A stretch of DNA of 64,000 bases from Metopolophium dirhodum. Lineage: Eukaryota > Arthropoda > Insecta > Hemiptera > Aphididae. How positions within the stretch are numbered: the stretch's first letter is position 1; each line of letters opens with the position of its first letter. Location: the NCBI RefSeq assembly GCF_019925205.1, contig NC_083566.1, positions 7,750,001 through 7,814,000 of the forward strand, in the 5' to 3' direction. The position numbers and the translations under genes were made by a program. Under the pieces are notes generated by a model. It was not told the DNA's origin. It saw nothing but the letters and a program-made list of their open reading frames with translations, and did no database searches. This document shows positions 41,201-49,500 of the stretch, in pieces.

Positions 41201-44200
41201 TCCCGCATTTTGCTTTAAGTGAAGTGTGTTTGAATGTATTTGATAATATTAGTAGAAATTGTACTACCAATGTATACAGTTAGCTATAAAAGCGTATAAA
41301 GTTTCGATAACAAAATTAATTTATTATAAAAAGTAAAATAACCAATATAGAACTATGTCTATACATCCTGAATCGGAAGGTACAAATTGTTTCCACCAGA
41401 GCGCATTTTATTTGTCTGCTTCCCCAATAGTTACCTAACCATTTGGTATTGAAGGTTTATAATAAATTACTGATATTCATATAATACATTAGGTACACAT
41501 TGATATTAATTAGCCTGTATACATTTCTGCTATTTTTTTATTACCTATATAATAAAAACATAAGATAAGTATCACTACATCAATATTATTTGCCATTACT
41601 ATAACCTATACGTATATTTAACAATAAAAAAAAAGCATTACACGGTAACTCGGTGCATGATTATATAGTGAATGATCAATTATCCAGCTTAAATGGTGCT
41701 AAAACTAAACCCTTTTTAGTTGCATAAAATTATACTTTCCACAGGACAACAACCTATATCTTTATTAATGAATGATACATTTTTTTTTCTTAGTTAGACA
41801 ATGCACATTAAATGTCACGCCACAGACAAGAAAAGCAACAAACACCCTTTTGTCTTCAAAAATGCTATATTCATAGTGTGTAAGACTATTTATTGTTGCA
41901 TTTACTCATTATAAATCAGTTTCACATGGAATCAAACAAGAACCAAACAGTGATTAAAGTGACAAAATCTTAATCCACCATCCACTTAAAACTACCACAC
42001 ATGTGCAACACTATTGCCAACTTTTGGCAGTACTGAAAAACCAACCTTACGCTAATATTTATCATACACCTATGTAAGTATCAAAAAAGTTTCAACCACA
42101 TTTTAAACAGCATTGAGTCTAAGTAAATCAAATTTAGTTTCAAGCAAAAAAATTGTACCTAGCACAGAAAGAGTAGGTATTTGGGTATTCCAAAATTGTA
42201 CAGGTACATCAGATAATTTTAAATCAAGCCTGCTGATACCAAAATACCTTAGATTAGGTACTATTTAGATATTTATTAAATGCAATACATAGGTAGGTAT
42301 ATAGTTGGTAATAAATTAATTTTGCATAGATAGGTACTCATAGTAATTATCTTGAGGAGTAATTAAATCCCTAACTAAAACTCAAATATATAGGCACCTA
42401 AATAATATGTGTTTTCCTTGGTCTTCTAATTTTACACTAGCAAGATATTAGGTGTGTCCATACCGAGGTCCATACTATTGACTGTTGAATAATGAAATAC
42501 CTTCACTTGAACTTTTTGTCATATTAAAAATTTATCAATATTTACAATATAATATAAAGTAGTTAAATGTTTAGTAAATACTAAACAGGTATTTAAAAAA
42601 AATAATAGTTTTTGGTTTTCAATTTACTAATAGGTACTTAGTTAATAATATACTAACTATAACCTAAATGGTTATTAAGAAAACAGGTTGTCCAAATTTG
42701 TAATGTTAGTTATATTTTTAGTTTATAAAAGTATATTGGTGAATTCCAGAGTTTCAAATACTAATTTCATAACTAGGGGCAGACTGGGACAACTATTCGG
42801 CCCGGGAAATCTATATTTTAACCTGCCCTTACCATTTCGTCATCACATAATGTAAAAACTTAAATATGATACCAAAGTTTAAACAAATGAGGGTTGCTCT
42901 ACTCTTTTTTTCAGGAAACCACTTAAGATTCAATGTGTTTAGTAATTTATATTAACCCGCGATAACTCGCAATGTTAGAAAAAATCTAACATACAACCTA
43001 TTTTTAGAATAACTATAATTGATTAAATGATAAATAGTCACCCTTCCACCATTGCGTAAAAGAAATGCGCGAGTGATCCTGTGTTAAGTACAGAGTATAA
43101 TCTATTTCTTATTTTCTATTACTCTATAACTGAGTCAGAATGGATAAAAAACAGGTCAATCTTGATTTCTCTAAGAGTTTCATTTTTCTCTCTATGATTT
43201 TTTCAGCACCACCCTTTCTTTTAGTTTCCATTGTAAATAGCAAAGTAAATTTTACAAAATAACCAAGCAACACACAACAATAAAATAAAAAACAAGTAAA
43301 AATTCACTTTTATGAATTAAGAATGTTACATTGAACAAACAAAATTGTACCAATCGTTATCAGTAAATATTTTATTTTTTATTGTGTACAATATATTACC
43401 TACCCACCTAGGTTTTAATGAATAGGTATTAAGTAAATACCAACTCATTGGCTAGATGTGGATATATTAATCGAATGGTATAATAAATGCGCCTTGTGCT
43501 CTAGACACAGCGTATAATAAATGTCAGATCAAGTTATAAATAGGGCATGGGTTTAAATACAAGAAAAATGCCTTAAAAAATACAATTTAATACACATAAT
43601 ATAACAAAGCTTAATAATATGCCCAGAAAAATTAAAAGCTAATTTAAATGAATATAAAATAAAATTTAGATAGGTAAGTAATAAGTATATTCGTTATATT
43701 TTGTGTTTCATTATAGCACTGGTCAATTAGATACTATTTAATAATTTTAAAAAAAAACTTCAAATAGAAATATTATTAAATTATATCAATTTTTTTTTAT
43801 AAGTTCTTATAAAATTTACAAATAATGCTTTTAACCATAATAATATGTCTAAAAATCGCAAAAAATGCTCAATAAAAATTAAAATTTCAATTCATTGATG
43901 TACTAATGTATCAAATGTATTGCTTGGAAAACAATGTTTAGACAATTCAGAAAAAATGCAATTTATATTTAAATCTGCGCCCTAGTTATAATAATATTAT
44001 AAATTATAATTTCTGATGATGCATTGATGCAGAGGCCGGTAGACAATCAGCCGAACCAAATTTTAAAATCACAATTTTTTACTCACGTGTTATGATAGGT
44101 ACGAAAATACAAAATATTTATAATTTATATTTATAAATATTATAATAATAACAAATTATTTTTGAGCAGCGTCTTAACAAGAAAGTTCCTGGTATCCCAC

Positions 44201-45540
44201 CCCTGTACATAACAATTTTCTAAAAGATCAGTTTTAAAATAAATTTTTATGGAGTATCTATATATAATTTGTACATAGTTAATTTAATCATTTATATTAA
44301 AATATAAAAATAATGTACCAACTATTTTAAACAAGTACCAACATAAGTTACAATAAATTAAAAATAAAATGGTAGGTAATTATTTACATGTTTGTTTACA
44401 AAATTATAAACCTACATTACATAATAGAATATAGTAATATACCTAATGGCTAATATATTAATGTTATAGATTACATAATCACGGTTTAAATAGTATACCA
44501 ATATTGTTAACGAACAATTTGTTTAGAGACAAACAATTTAGAATCAATTGAAGTGTAGTTTATACATTACCTAATAATAATATTAAGTATAAACGGAGGT
44601 AGGTATAAGCAATTATTTGCTACAGTTAGGAGGAAATTTGGAAGGAAACCTACACTTGAGTATATAATATTATTCCAATAATTATAATTTATAAACATTT
44701 AGATAGGTATGTAGGTAGGTACATAATAAACGTGGTTCACACTTTCAGTTACCAACTCATTTGTTTATCTATATTGTACATAATATGCCAGTATCCACAA
44801 CAATATTTGAAAATCACGGTTATAGATATACAAACTGTGTTGAAAATTATAAATTAATAAAGGTGTAAGATAAAAACATGATTCTTTGATAGGATTCAAA
44901 TACAACATTTTAAATAGGTAGGTGGTACTTAGTAAACATAACAAAGTTTTGAATAGCAATGAATAGACTATCAAAAATGTATGTAATATATAATCATAAA
45001 TCATAAAATACAACTCTTTTACAGTTCGCAAAATAGTTAATTAATAAACTAACGCATTTGAATTGACTAAATATATTTATATGATTCTAATTATTATTAA
45101 TTACTAAGGTACGTACCTACCTAATAGGTATTGAATAATAATTATAATATCTAGGGTCCCAATTGTAATTCAACAATAAATCAATAATTTGAAGACAAAC
45201 AATAATGGTGATTATTATTTTCATTGTTCAGTAAATGAAATATAAGAGCCTATCATTATTTATATGCAGTGGTACCTGTGTTCCTGTAAGGTACAGTTGG
45301 GTATAATAAAAGTTTATACATACTCAGAGTAACATTTATTGATGTGGTGGTGGGGTGGTTGGAGGTAAGGGATAAGAAAAGAATAAACGAGTCGTTGTAT
45401 ATACTTTCATCATTTCAACATACCTTGACGGTAGTGGCATCAGACACTTCGCGCATGATTTTCTCGAAAGCAGCGGTTTCCTCAGCTTGTTTCTGATTGT
45501 GCAAAGCGATCTTTTCGCTAAACTTTCTTGGGTTTGCCAT
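8297..45540 (-). CDS. CRTC: CREB-regulated transcription coactivator (CRTC/TORC)
   Basis: Coding exons, in transcript order: 45540-45424, 17184-16893, 15663-15561, 15502-15343, 15173-14976, 14115-14062, 13871-13629, 13567-13460, 12766-12599, 10063-9992, 9714-9649, 9572-9434, 8517-8297. All junctions are GT-AG and the frame holds throughout (1941 nt, 646 residues, in the usual CRTC range). Exon 1 is the CREB-binding domain (MANPRKFSEKIALHNQK, residues 1-39), which fixes the start. Residues 102-115 (SWRRTHSDSALHQS) hold the conserved SIK/AMPK serine, about S110, that recruits 14-3-3. DKRPRSCCDVPRVPG (155-169) and GSLPDLTNFQF (from about 191) are CRTC signatures. Exons 12-13 form the acidic C-terminal transactivation end, with SIPDIILT at 566-573. 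In the family, the unphosphorylated protein enters the nucleus and coactivates CREB on cAMP, calcium or fasting cues. The vertebrate GGSLPNVN-type segment after exon 1 is not seen; exon 1 joins exon 2 in phase, but an unseen exon in the 28,239 bp first intron cannot be excluded. Confidence 0.93.
10841..12183 (+). repeat. dispersed repeat family with GATTCTGAGCGGAG ends, copy A
   Basis: In CRTC intron 9, between coding exons 9 and 10. A leader (GTGGGTGTTGCTCTGCTGTA, from 10841) leads to GATTCTGAGCG at 10941. The other end, CTCCGCTCAGAATC at 12168-12181, is its inverse. The interior is AT-rich with several diverged internal repeats and no ORF. It shares the leader and both end words with the copy at 24950-25396, and the leader with the copy starting at 30868. 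Confidence 0.65.
12402..12552. mobile_element. hAT-like MITE in a CRTC intron
   Basis: Ends are CATAGGCGTA and TACGCCTATG (perfect 10 bp inverted repeats). Subterminal GGCTATAGCC words occur on both sides. Flanks are ATTATTAT and ATTACTAT, a 7 of 8 match, as expected for an 8 bp hAT-type target-site duplication. The element is 151 bp, has no ORF, and ends only 47 bp from coding exon 9. Confidence 0.7.
17185..21099. other. CRTC intron 1, 3' part, no gene recognised
   Basis: AT-rich intron. A hAT-like right end, TACGCCACTG, sits at 18324-18333 after C-rich sequence. A perfect 18 bp palindrome sits at 19001-19018. An exon-like patch at 19318-19390 on the minus strand is discussed among the rejected items. 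A diverged fragment related to the interior of the repeat at 10841-12183 lies around 17880-18080. Confidence 0.4.
17641..17661. repeat. poly-G tract
   Basis: A G-rich run (GGAGGGGGGGGGGGGAGAGAG) in CRTC intron 1. It contains about 12 consecutive Gs. Confidence 0.8.
21100..21870. promoter_or_regulatory. CpG-rich island in CRTC intron 1, candidate alternative promoter
   Basis: About 770 bp of GC- and CpG-rich DNA stands out sharply from the AT-rich intron, with repeated CGCG words and a (GC)n run near 21369-21382. Frames are open on both strands (up to 168 codons on the minus strand), but their products are Arg/Ala/His-rich and unlike any known protein. This is what GC-rich DNA yields by chance. 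It lies about 3.9 kb upstream of CRTC coding exon 2, so an alternative CRTC promoter or 5' UTR exon is the simplest reading. An unrelated lncRNA promoter is the alternative. Confidence 0.4.
21752..21790. repeat. (GTC)n/(GTT)n trinucleotide microsatellite
   Basis: Repeats of CGT pass directly into repeats of TGT, about 13 units in total, at the edge of the CpG-rich island. The change of unit by a single base suggests one repeat tract that mutated C to T in half its length. Confidence 0.85.
23120..24549 (-). other. cluster of exon-like patches, possible nested gene or pseudogene
   Basis: Three GC-richer patches stand out in CRTC intron 1. At 24549-24448 (-), a CTCCAG acceptor is followed by 33 open codons and a TGA; the reading LIFLGTPDGDLLHAINALR then PVTNLIPAIPKCIT looks protein-like. 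A GGGTATGAGT donor lies just beyond the stop. At about 23907-23820 (-), a CATGCAG acceptor precedes VHGGLFNISRFWTGRDHF, with other frames open too. At 23145-23273 (+), an ATG opens a 42-codon frame including LPMSAGWDVYIHSYC; the minus strand of this patch is also open. I recognise no family. They may be exons of a nested gene, a lncRNA, or decayed fragments. Confidence 0.3.
24950..25396 (+). repeat. dispersed repeat family with GATTCTGAGCGGAG ends, copy B
   Basis: This is the best preserved short copy. The leader AGTGGATGTCACTCTGCTGT leads to a perfect palindrome CAATGATATAATATCATTG (25033-25051), then GATTCTGAGCGGAG (25064-25077). The inverse CTCCGCTCAGAATC closes it at 25382-25395, so the 14 bp end words are perfect inverted repeats about 305 bp apart. 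There is no ORF. Confidence 0.75.
25397..26690. other. CRTC intron 1, no gene recognised
   Basis: AT-rich. A C- and G-rich fragment at about 26080-26175 (CCCCCACTTTAACCC and CTCTTCCCC words) looks like debris of a short element. No gene is seen. Confidence 0.4.
26701..26935 (+). mobile_element. mariner-like left-end fragment
   Basis: The words ACGAAATCTGTTCAATAAG and TTCCGGGACC resemble the terminal repeat of mariner-type elements. They are followed by about 200 bp that could be the 5' untranslated part. No transposase frame and no right end are found, so the copy is truncated. The call rests on resemblance of the end only. Confidence 0.4.
26936..30288. other. CRTC intron 1, no gene recognised
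   Basis: AT-rich sequence throughout. A run of about 15 Cs followed by about 12 As is at 28405-28432. A short open patch with ATG (MAGYNQCNRFIENIF) at about 29865-29912 is too short to call. Confidence 0.4.
30289..30831 (-). repeat. GC-richer fragment, probably mobile-element derived
   Basis: The minus strand is open for 180 codons, but the product mixes low-complexity Lys runs with a short GC-rich core at about 30590-30740 (core reading includes MASAGSELFQSRVTCVARAA). A 12 bp palindrome CATAGATCTATG lies at about 30555. The upstream end is a T-run joined to a run of 12 Gs near 30772-30801. I see no conserved domain and no exon structure, so I treat it as repeat-derived rather than a gene. 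Confidence 0.35.
30868..31570 (+). repeat. dispersed repeat family with GATTCTGAGCGGAG ends, copy C (diverged)
   Basis: The leader (AAGTGGATGACACTGCTGTA) and GATTCTGAACGGAG at 30976-30989 match copies A and B. Downstream AT-rich sequence shares phrases with copy A, such as the CAATATATCAGGA region. The closing CTCCGCTCAGAATC word was not found, so the right end is lost or diverged. Confidence 0.6.
31571..35785. other. CRTC intron 1, no gene recognised
   Basis: AT-rich intron. A full consensus CRE (TGACGTCA) sits at 33291-33298. About 34930-35140 contains a diverged inverted fragment of the copy A interior. No coding exon with support was found. Confidence 0.4.
33291..33298. promoter_or_regulatory. 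consensus cAMP response element (CRE) in CRTC intron 1
   Basis: TGACGTCA is the palindromic full CREB site. It lies about 12.2 kb downstream of the CRTC start codon, inside the first intron. A single 8-mer can occur by chance in a window this size, so function is only a suggestion. Confidence 0.3.
35786..35835. repeat. inverted repeat (hairpin) beside a LINE remnant
   Basis: ACCATTGATTTTATAATA is mirrored by TAAAATCAATGGT, with AT-rich sequence between and arms of about 23-25 nt with few mismatches. It lies just before the LINE remnant beginning near 35880. Confidence 0.7.
35880..36870 (+). pseudogene. decayed non-LTR retrotransposon (endonuclease/reverse transcriptase type)
   Basis: Fragments in broken frames read as reverse transcriptase. 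They include ESDLEEIEDIIKNLKNHKATG near 35910, then PIFKKGDIG and SNYRGI at about 36095-36140, then YKQAYDSIDRDQLW at 36340-36380 (the domain with the usual F/Y-x-x-A-F/Y-D-S core). A C-terminal part, ENPTGKRPL with SIDMTTDRDQWRRIEEAAK, lies at about 36590-36740, close to a final LNGRDD stretch. Between 36400 and 36530 the catalytic-loop region is missing, so there is an internal deletion as well as several stops. The sequence ends in GAAGAAGAAAAAGAAA. The arrangement fits RTE/CR1-like LINEs common in insects. It is a dead copy inside CRTC intron 1, antisense to CRTC. Confidence 0.75.
36871..38990. other. CRTC intron 1, no gene recognised
   Basis: AT-rich with short chance ORFs only. About 37250-37440 contains a poorly conserved repeat-like stretch (GTGAAACTTCCATATTATA at one end and AGAAGTTTCACTG at the other), possibly a decayed short inverted-repeat element. 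Confidence 0.35.
38991..39381. mobile_element. foldback element with about 190 bp inverted arms
   Basis: The left arm begins TAAGCGGACATGATACTCAT and the right arm ends in its inverse (ATGCAGGTATCACGTCCTCTTA). Inside both arms the same words recur inverted: TTGACCTCTTATAAAAT, GTAAGATTATTATCTAGGCAA versus the inverse of TTGCCTAGACAATCTTACC, and TTTTAAAGCGAGTTATGA versus TCATAAATCGCTTTAAAA. The arms meet with almost no spacer near 39170-39185. The left arm lacks a segment of about 35 bp present in the right. There is no ORF. Half of a second copy lies at 54778-54995. Confidence 0.8.
39382..41023. other. CRTC intron 1, no gene recognised
   Basis: AT-rich. About 40075-40290 is less AT-rich and contains GCGCC words at each end (AGTAGCGCCAAAG and TTCGGCGCCACTAAT), suggesting another decayed short element. 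No gene is seen. Confidence 0.35.
41024..41166. mobile_element. hAT-like short element
   Basis: Ends are CAGGGGCATT and TACGCCACTG, whose inverse CAGTGGCGTA matches the left end at 7 of 10. The sequence TACGTG occurs at 41017-41022 and again at 41170-41175, consistent with an imperfect target duplication. A CCCCCCCTCCC block lies near the right end, as in the element at 1597-1739. It is 143 bp with no ORF. Confidence 0.5.
41167..45423. other. CRTC intron 1, 5' part, no gene recognised
   Basis: AT-rich. A fragment at about 42770-42845 (GGGGCAGACTGGGACAACT, CGGCCCGGGAAAT) is GC-richer and looks like the end of a transposon. No supported exon was found. The first intron's donor is at 45423 (AAG followed by GTATGTT). 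Confidence 0.4.
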
Positions 45541-46591
45541 TGTCCACGAAGCTGTAGGCGTTTGATCACTTTCCAGGGACAATCGTTCAGGCCGAAAAAA
45601 CGGACACTTTATTAGTTCGCGGACGAAGAGCAACGGTAGCTGTTACACGTTCGCCGGGCATTAACACAATTTCAATATAACGCGGGCACTACATTTGCAT
45701 GACGCGATGCGCAATTGATATAATATAATAAACATTTTCTCATCACTGCGGGCTCACGCGGGAAATCGCTACCTAGGGGGAGCAACCTAGGAAAAAAATT
45801 CTATAATATAGGTAAACCACACGAATCTATTTATATTATAATAACATACTACGTATCGCGCGACATTCGTGACATTATATCGTCACGAAAACCAAAAGCC
45901 TAGACTAAATATCGGAACCATTGGCACGCACTTGCGACGACAGCAGCACTGTTAACATGACGAACGATCATAAAAAAAAAACCAATAAAACGATGGCGGC
46001 GGTGAACTGTCGATTAATGGTATTAGGTGTTCATATTGCACTTAACGCCATTGACGGTAAAAACAATAATAATATAATATCATATAAATATTCGGCACTT
46101 CGGCGACGGAGACGGAGGAAAACGATCGTGCGCGATAACGACGTCTACCTGTTGGCGAATACGGGCGCTTATTGAAAAAAAAAAATAATAATAATTCTCT
46201 GAATTCAACGCGATTTCGGGAGATGGTGATTGCAATTTGTGATAACAACGAAATGGTGGGGGCGTATCATGGCAGAAAATCGCTGCCAAAGAGGTTTATA
46301 CTAGCTGTGCACCATCGTAAACGACCATTGTCAGCACGGCTGCACTGTGGGCAGATATTAACAGACTGTTATCGTTTAATAAACATTTTATCATTTGTTT
46401 TCGTTTGTTATCAACGAAACCCTAAACGGTGGAATATACTCGAAAGTCGAAGTAAACACGTGCACGTGCACTTGCACTCTTGTCTCTTAACGTCTCACAC
46501 TCTCATACAGGCTGTCTATACAACTGTATTGTTCTACGAGACTCATATTTTGCTGACTTCACCCTTTCAGACTCTCAGTTGACTTTTCATT
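45541..46591. promoter_or_regulatory. shared head-to-head promoter region of CRTC and NOL6
   Basis: Only 1051 bp separate the two start codons of divergently transcribed genes. The stretch is clearly richer in CpG than its surroundings, has no TATA box at either gene, and carries many short spurious ORFs on both strands. It must contain both 5' UTRs and either two promoters or one bidirectional promoter. A CTTTCAG word at 46564-46570 could be an acceptor of a short leader intron for NOL6. Confidence 0.7.
46457..46468. promoter_or_regulatory. tandem E-box, CACGTGCACGTG
   Basis: Two abutting palindromic CACGTG sites lie 124-135 bp before the NOL6 start codon. CACGTG is the Myc/Max-type site, and ribosome-biogenesis genes in insects and vertebrates are classic Myc targets, so the position fits. 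Other bHLH factors (MITF/TFE, USF) bind the same sequence. Confidence 0.55.
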
Positions 46592-49500
46592 ATGACTTTG
46601 GACACCGTTCCGATGATGGAGCCGACCACCGGTGACGAGCATGGCAAGAAACGTAAAAAGAAACAAAACCCTGAAGGAGGAAAGAGGATTAAGCCACCTA
46701 CAGCTGAAGAATTGAATAAGCTCCGGGAAACGGAAAACCTTTTCTTGTCAAATATGTTTCGTATGCAAATTGATGAAATGTTGAAAGAAGTAAAACCAAA
46801 ACAATCTACTTTAGACAAAATTCAAGAATGGTTCAATAAGTTTAGCATAGCTGTGTTACAAGATATGGACACCACAGATTATAAAAAAGTACTTTTTCTG
46901 AATAGCTATTACTTAGTAAAATTTGTATTAAATAATTTATTTTTAAATTTCACTTATTCACTTACTTTATTGACACACTGTGTGACACTAGCTATTAGGT
47001 GTCTGGTTTTTATTCTGTGTTAAAACATGATAATATAGTTTAAAATAATACAGTTTTTATCTTAGAAATCCTAATATAATTTTTTTCCGAATAAATATTA
47101 TACTTACTCATTTTATTGGTTTACATATTTTTGAGCCTGAAATGACTATTACTTATTATTAAATTTCTAAAAATCAAGTATAGTATTACTATAACTTAAT
47201 TCCCTTCTACCAAACTACCTACATATTTTTTTTGCATTAAAATACCTAACACAAAATAAAATTTCTTCCATTCAATGGATCAATTGACAAAAATTGATTA
47301 CTTTAATTAGAAAATGAATTATGAACATAAAAGTTAAGAATAGTTGACAAATTCTGATTGAAAAATAAATGTAGTGTTTCCTATTATTTAGGTTCTCAAA
47401 TGTTGATATTGTTTACAGTCTTTGTAAAGTTAAACTTATAGTTAGTTTGATTTAACATTTTTTCATTACCAAAAAATTGAAAAGTCCATAATGTTTAGAA
47501 GATACCTAAATTGTGTAAATAATTTGAGTTTCTCTTTAGTCAATAATTTTGGTTTGAAATAATATTTACTAATTTTTGTTTTCAGGAATTATTATCAAAT
47601 ATGAGTACATCAGAAATTAGTGCACCATTCCATTTAAACCCTCAAAATAATACAGATGGAACTTTTCGTTTTACCAAGCCTTGTTCTGTAAGAATTGTTG
47701 GCTCCCATTCTTTGGGAACATCGTTAATGCCATTAATTAAAGTTGATGTATCAATTGTAATGGGAAAAGTAAGTATATTATAAATTATTTAAAACTGAAA
47801 TTATTAGTTGTTTTAATTTTAATGAATTGTTTAGACATTTTTCCATAAAAAAGACTATGCTGATGAAAAATATTTACGCAAAAAGGCTTTTTACCTGCAC
47901 TGCCTTGCTAAAGAATTAATGAAAATACCGTTTATGATTGACAATGATGATTTACAATTTTCTTTTGGGAGTCATTCATATTATTTACCCGCACTTATTG
48001 TAAAACCAATTGGTACTTTAGGTAAAAAGTGCTGTTTTTGTTTACGAGTTGTTCCTGAAAGAGATATTTACAGTTTATTTAAGTTTTCTCCAAGTATCAA
48101 CAATATTAATTGTCAATGGTATTTTAATACAAGTGTGAAAAATGGTAATTTGAATACATATTTTTATATTTTTAAATACGAAATCAAAAAATTGCTAAAA
48201 ATATATAGGTACTACAGATTCAAAAAATTATTCAACACCTTATTACAATTCACTAATTTTACAAGATTTGGTAATGGATGAAAGTGAAATTTTGCTGAAA
48301 GAAATCTTTGATATCAATCAAAATGTTCAAGATGCTTTGATTTTGTTAAAAATTTGGCTTGTACAAAAAAATCTTGGAGTTAGTATTATATGACATATTT
48401 ATATTACATGGTTAATAATTTAATAATGTATTTATATTATTTCACTTTTAGGGGATTGGAAATATCACCAACTATATATTATCCATGTATGTAGTGTATT
48501 TGTTTAAAAAACATAAAATAAACAAATTTATGAGTAGCTATCAAATAATAAGAAATGTTTGGCTAAATTTTGGTATGTTACTTTTTTAAAATAGTTCAAA
48601 TAGAAAATTAAAATAAATTTTTTTTATAGGACAGTCTAATTGGCTTACTGATGGTATTACTTTAGTTGATAATGAAATCAAAAAAGATGTTAAATTACCT
48701 TTAATGTCCGATTTTCATTCTTCATTTCAAGTTGTGTTTGTCGATTCTTCAGGGTATTTAAATTTGTGTGCCAATGTTTTTAAATCGAACTACATTCATG
48801 TAAGTTTGATTTAAAGTTCTATTTATTTATAATAATCAACATTATTTATTAATTTATTTTTACAGATTAAAAACGAATGTAATTTTGCTGTTGAAATGTT
48901 AGATAACTCAAATATGAATTCATTCCCATGTCTGTTTTTAACTAAAGCTTCTTTTCTTCAACAGTTTGATCATCTTATCAAGTAGTTATACATACTCATA
49001 AGTGTTTATTAATATATAATATTCAATAATCACAATTGTAATTTATTTTAGTTTCAATGACATTAAGGTAATAAAAGATATAGTTGATCAGCATGGTGAT
49101 AAAAAATTGAAATTGGATTTAAGAGAAGATTTGGCCTTGCAATTCCAGCAAGTTATAGAACCGTTATTACTTTCCAGTCTTGGTGATCGTATTACTGAAA
49201 TGTGTTTTAATGTTTTTCAAGATCCTGTTGTTGTTGGGAAAACTCAAGAACCATTTAGTAATTTTTTAATTGGCTTAAAGTTAAATACTCAAAAAGCTAA
49301 TTCTGTTGTTGAACGTGGTCCAATTGCAAATTTACCTGAGGTAGTTTTTTATAAAGTTCTATTATTTACATTAATATAAATATTTTAAATGCCTGTTATA
49401 AACTGTAGGCTAAAGAATTTCGCTCATTTTGGGGTGAGAGGTCTCAATTAAGACGTTTTAAAGATGGAGATGTTTGTGAAGCAGTTGTGTGGTCTGATAG

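Noticed and set aside
45921..46289. Several 68-84 codon frames on both strands upstream of CRTC
   Set aside because: Overlapping, Arg/Lys-rich, no similarity to known proteins; typical of CpG-rich promoter DNA.
46172..46582. 136-codon frame between CRTC and NOL6
   Set aside because: Starts in a poly-A stretch, no domain, and lies wholly in the region that must hold both promoters and leaders.
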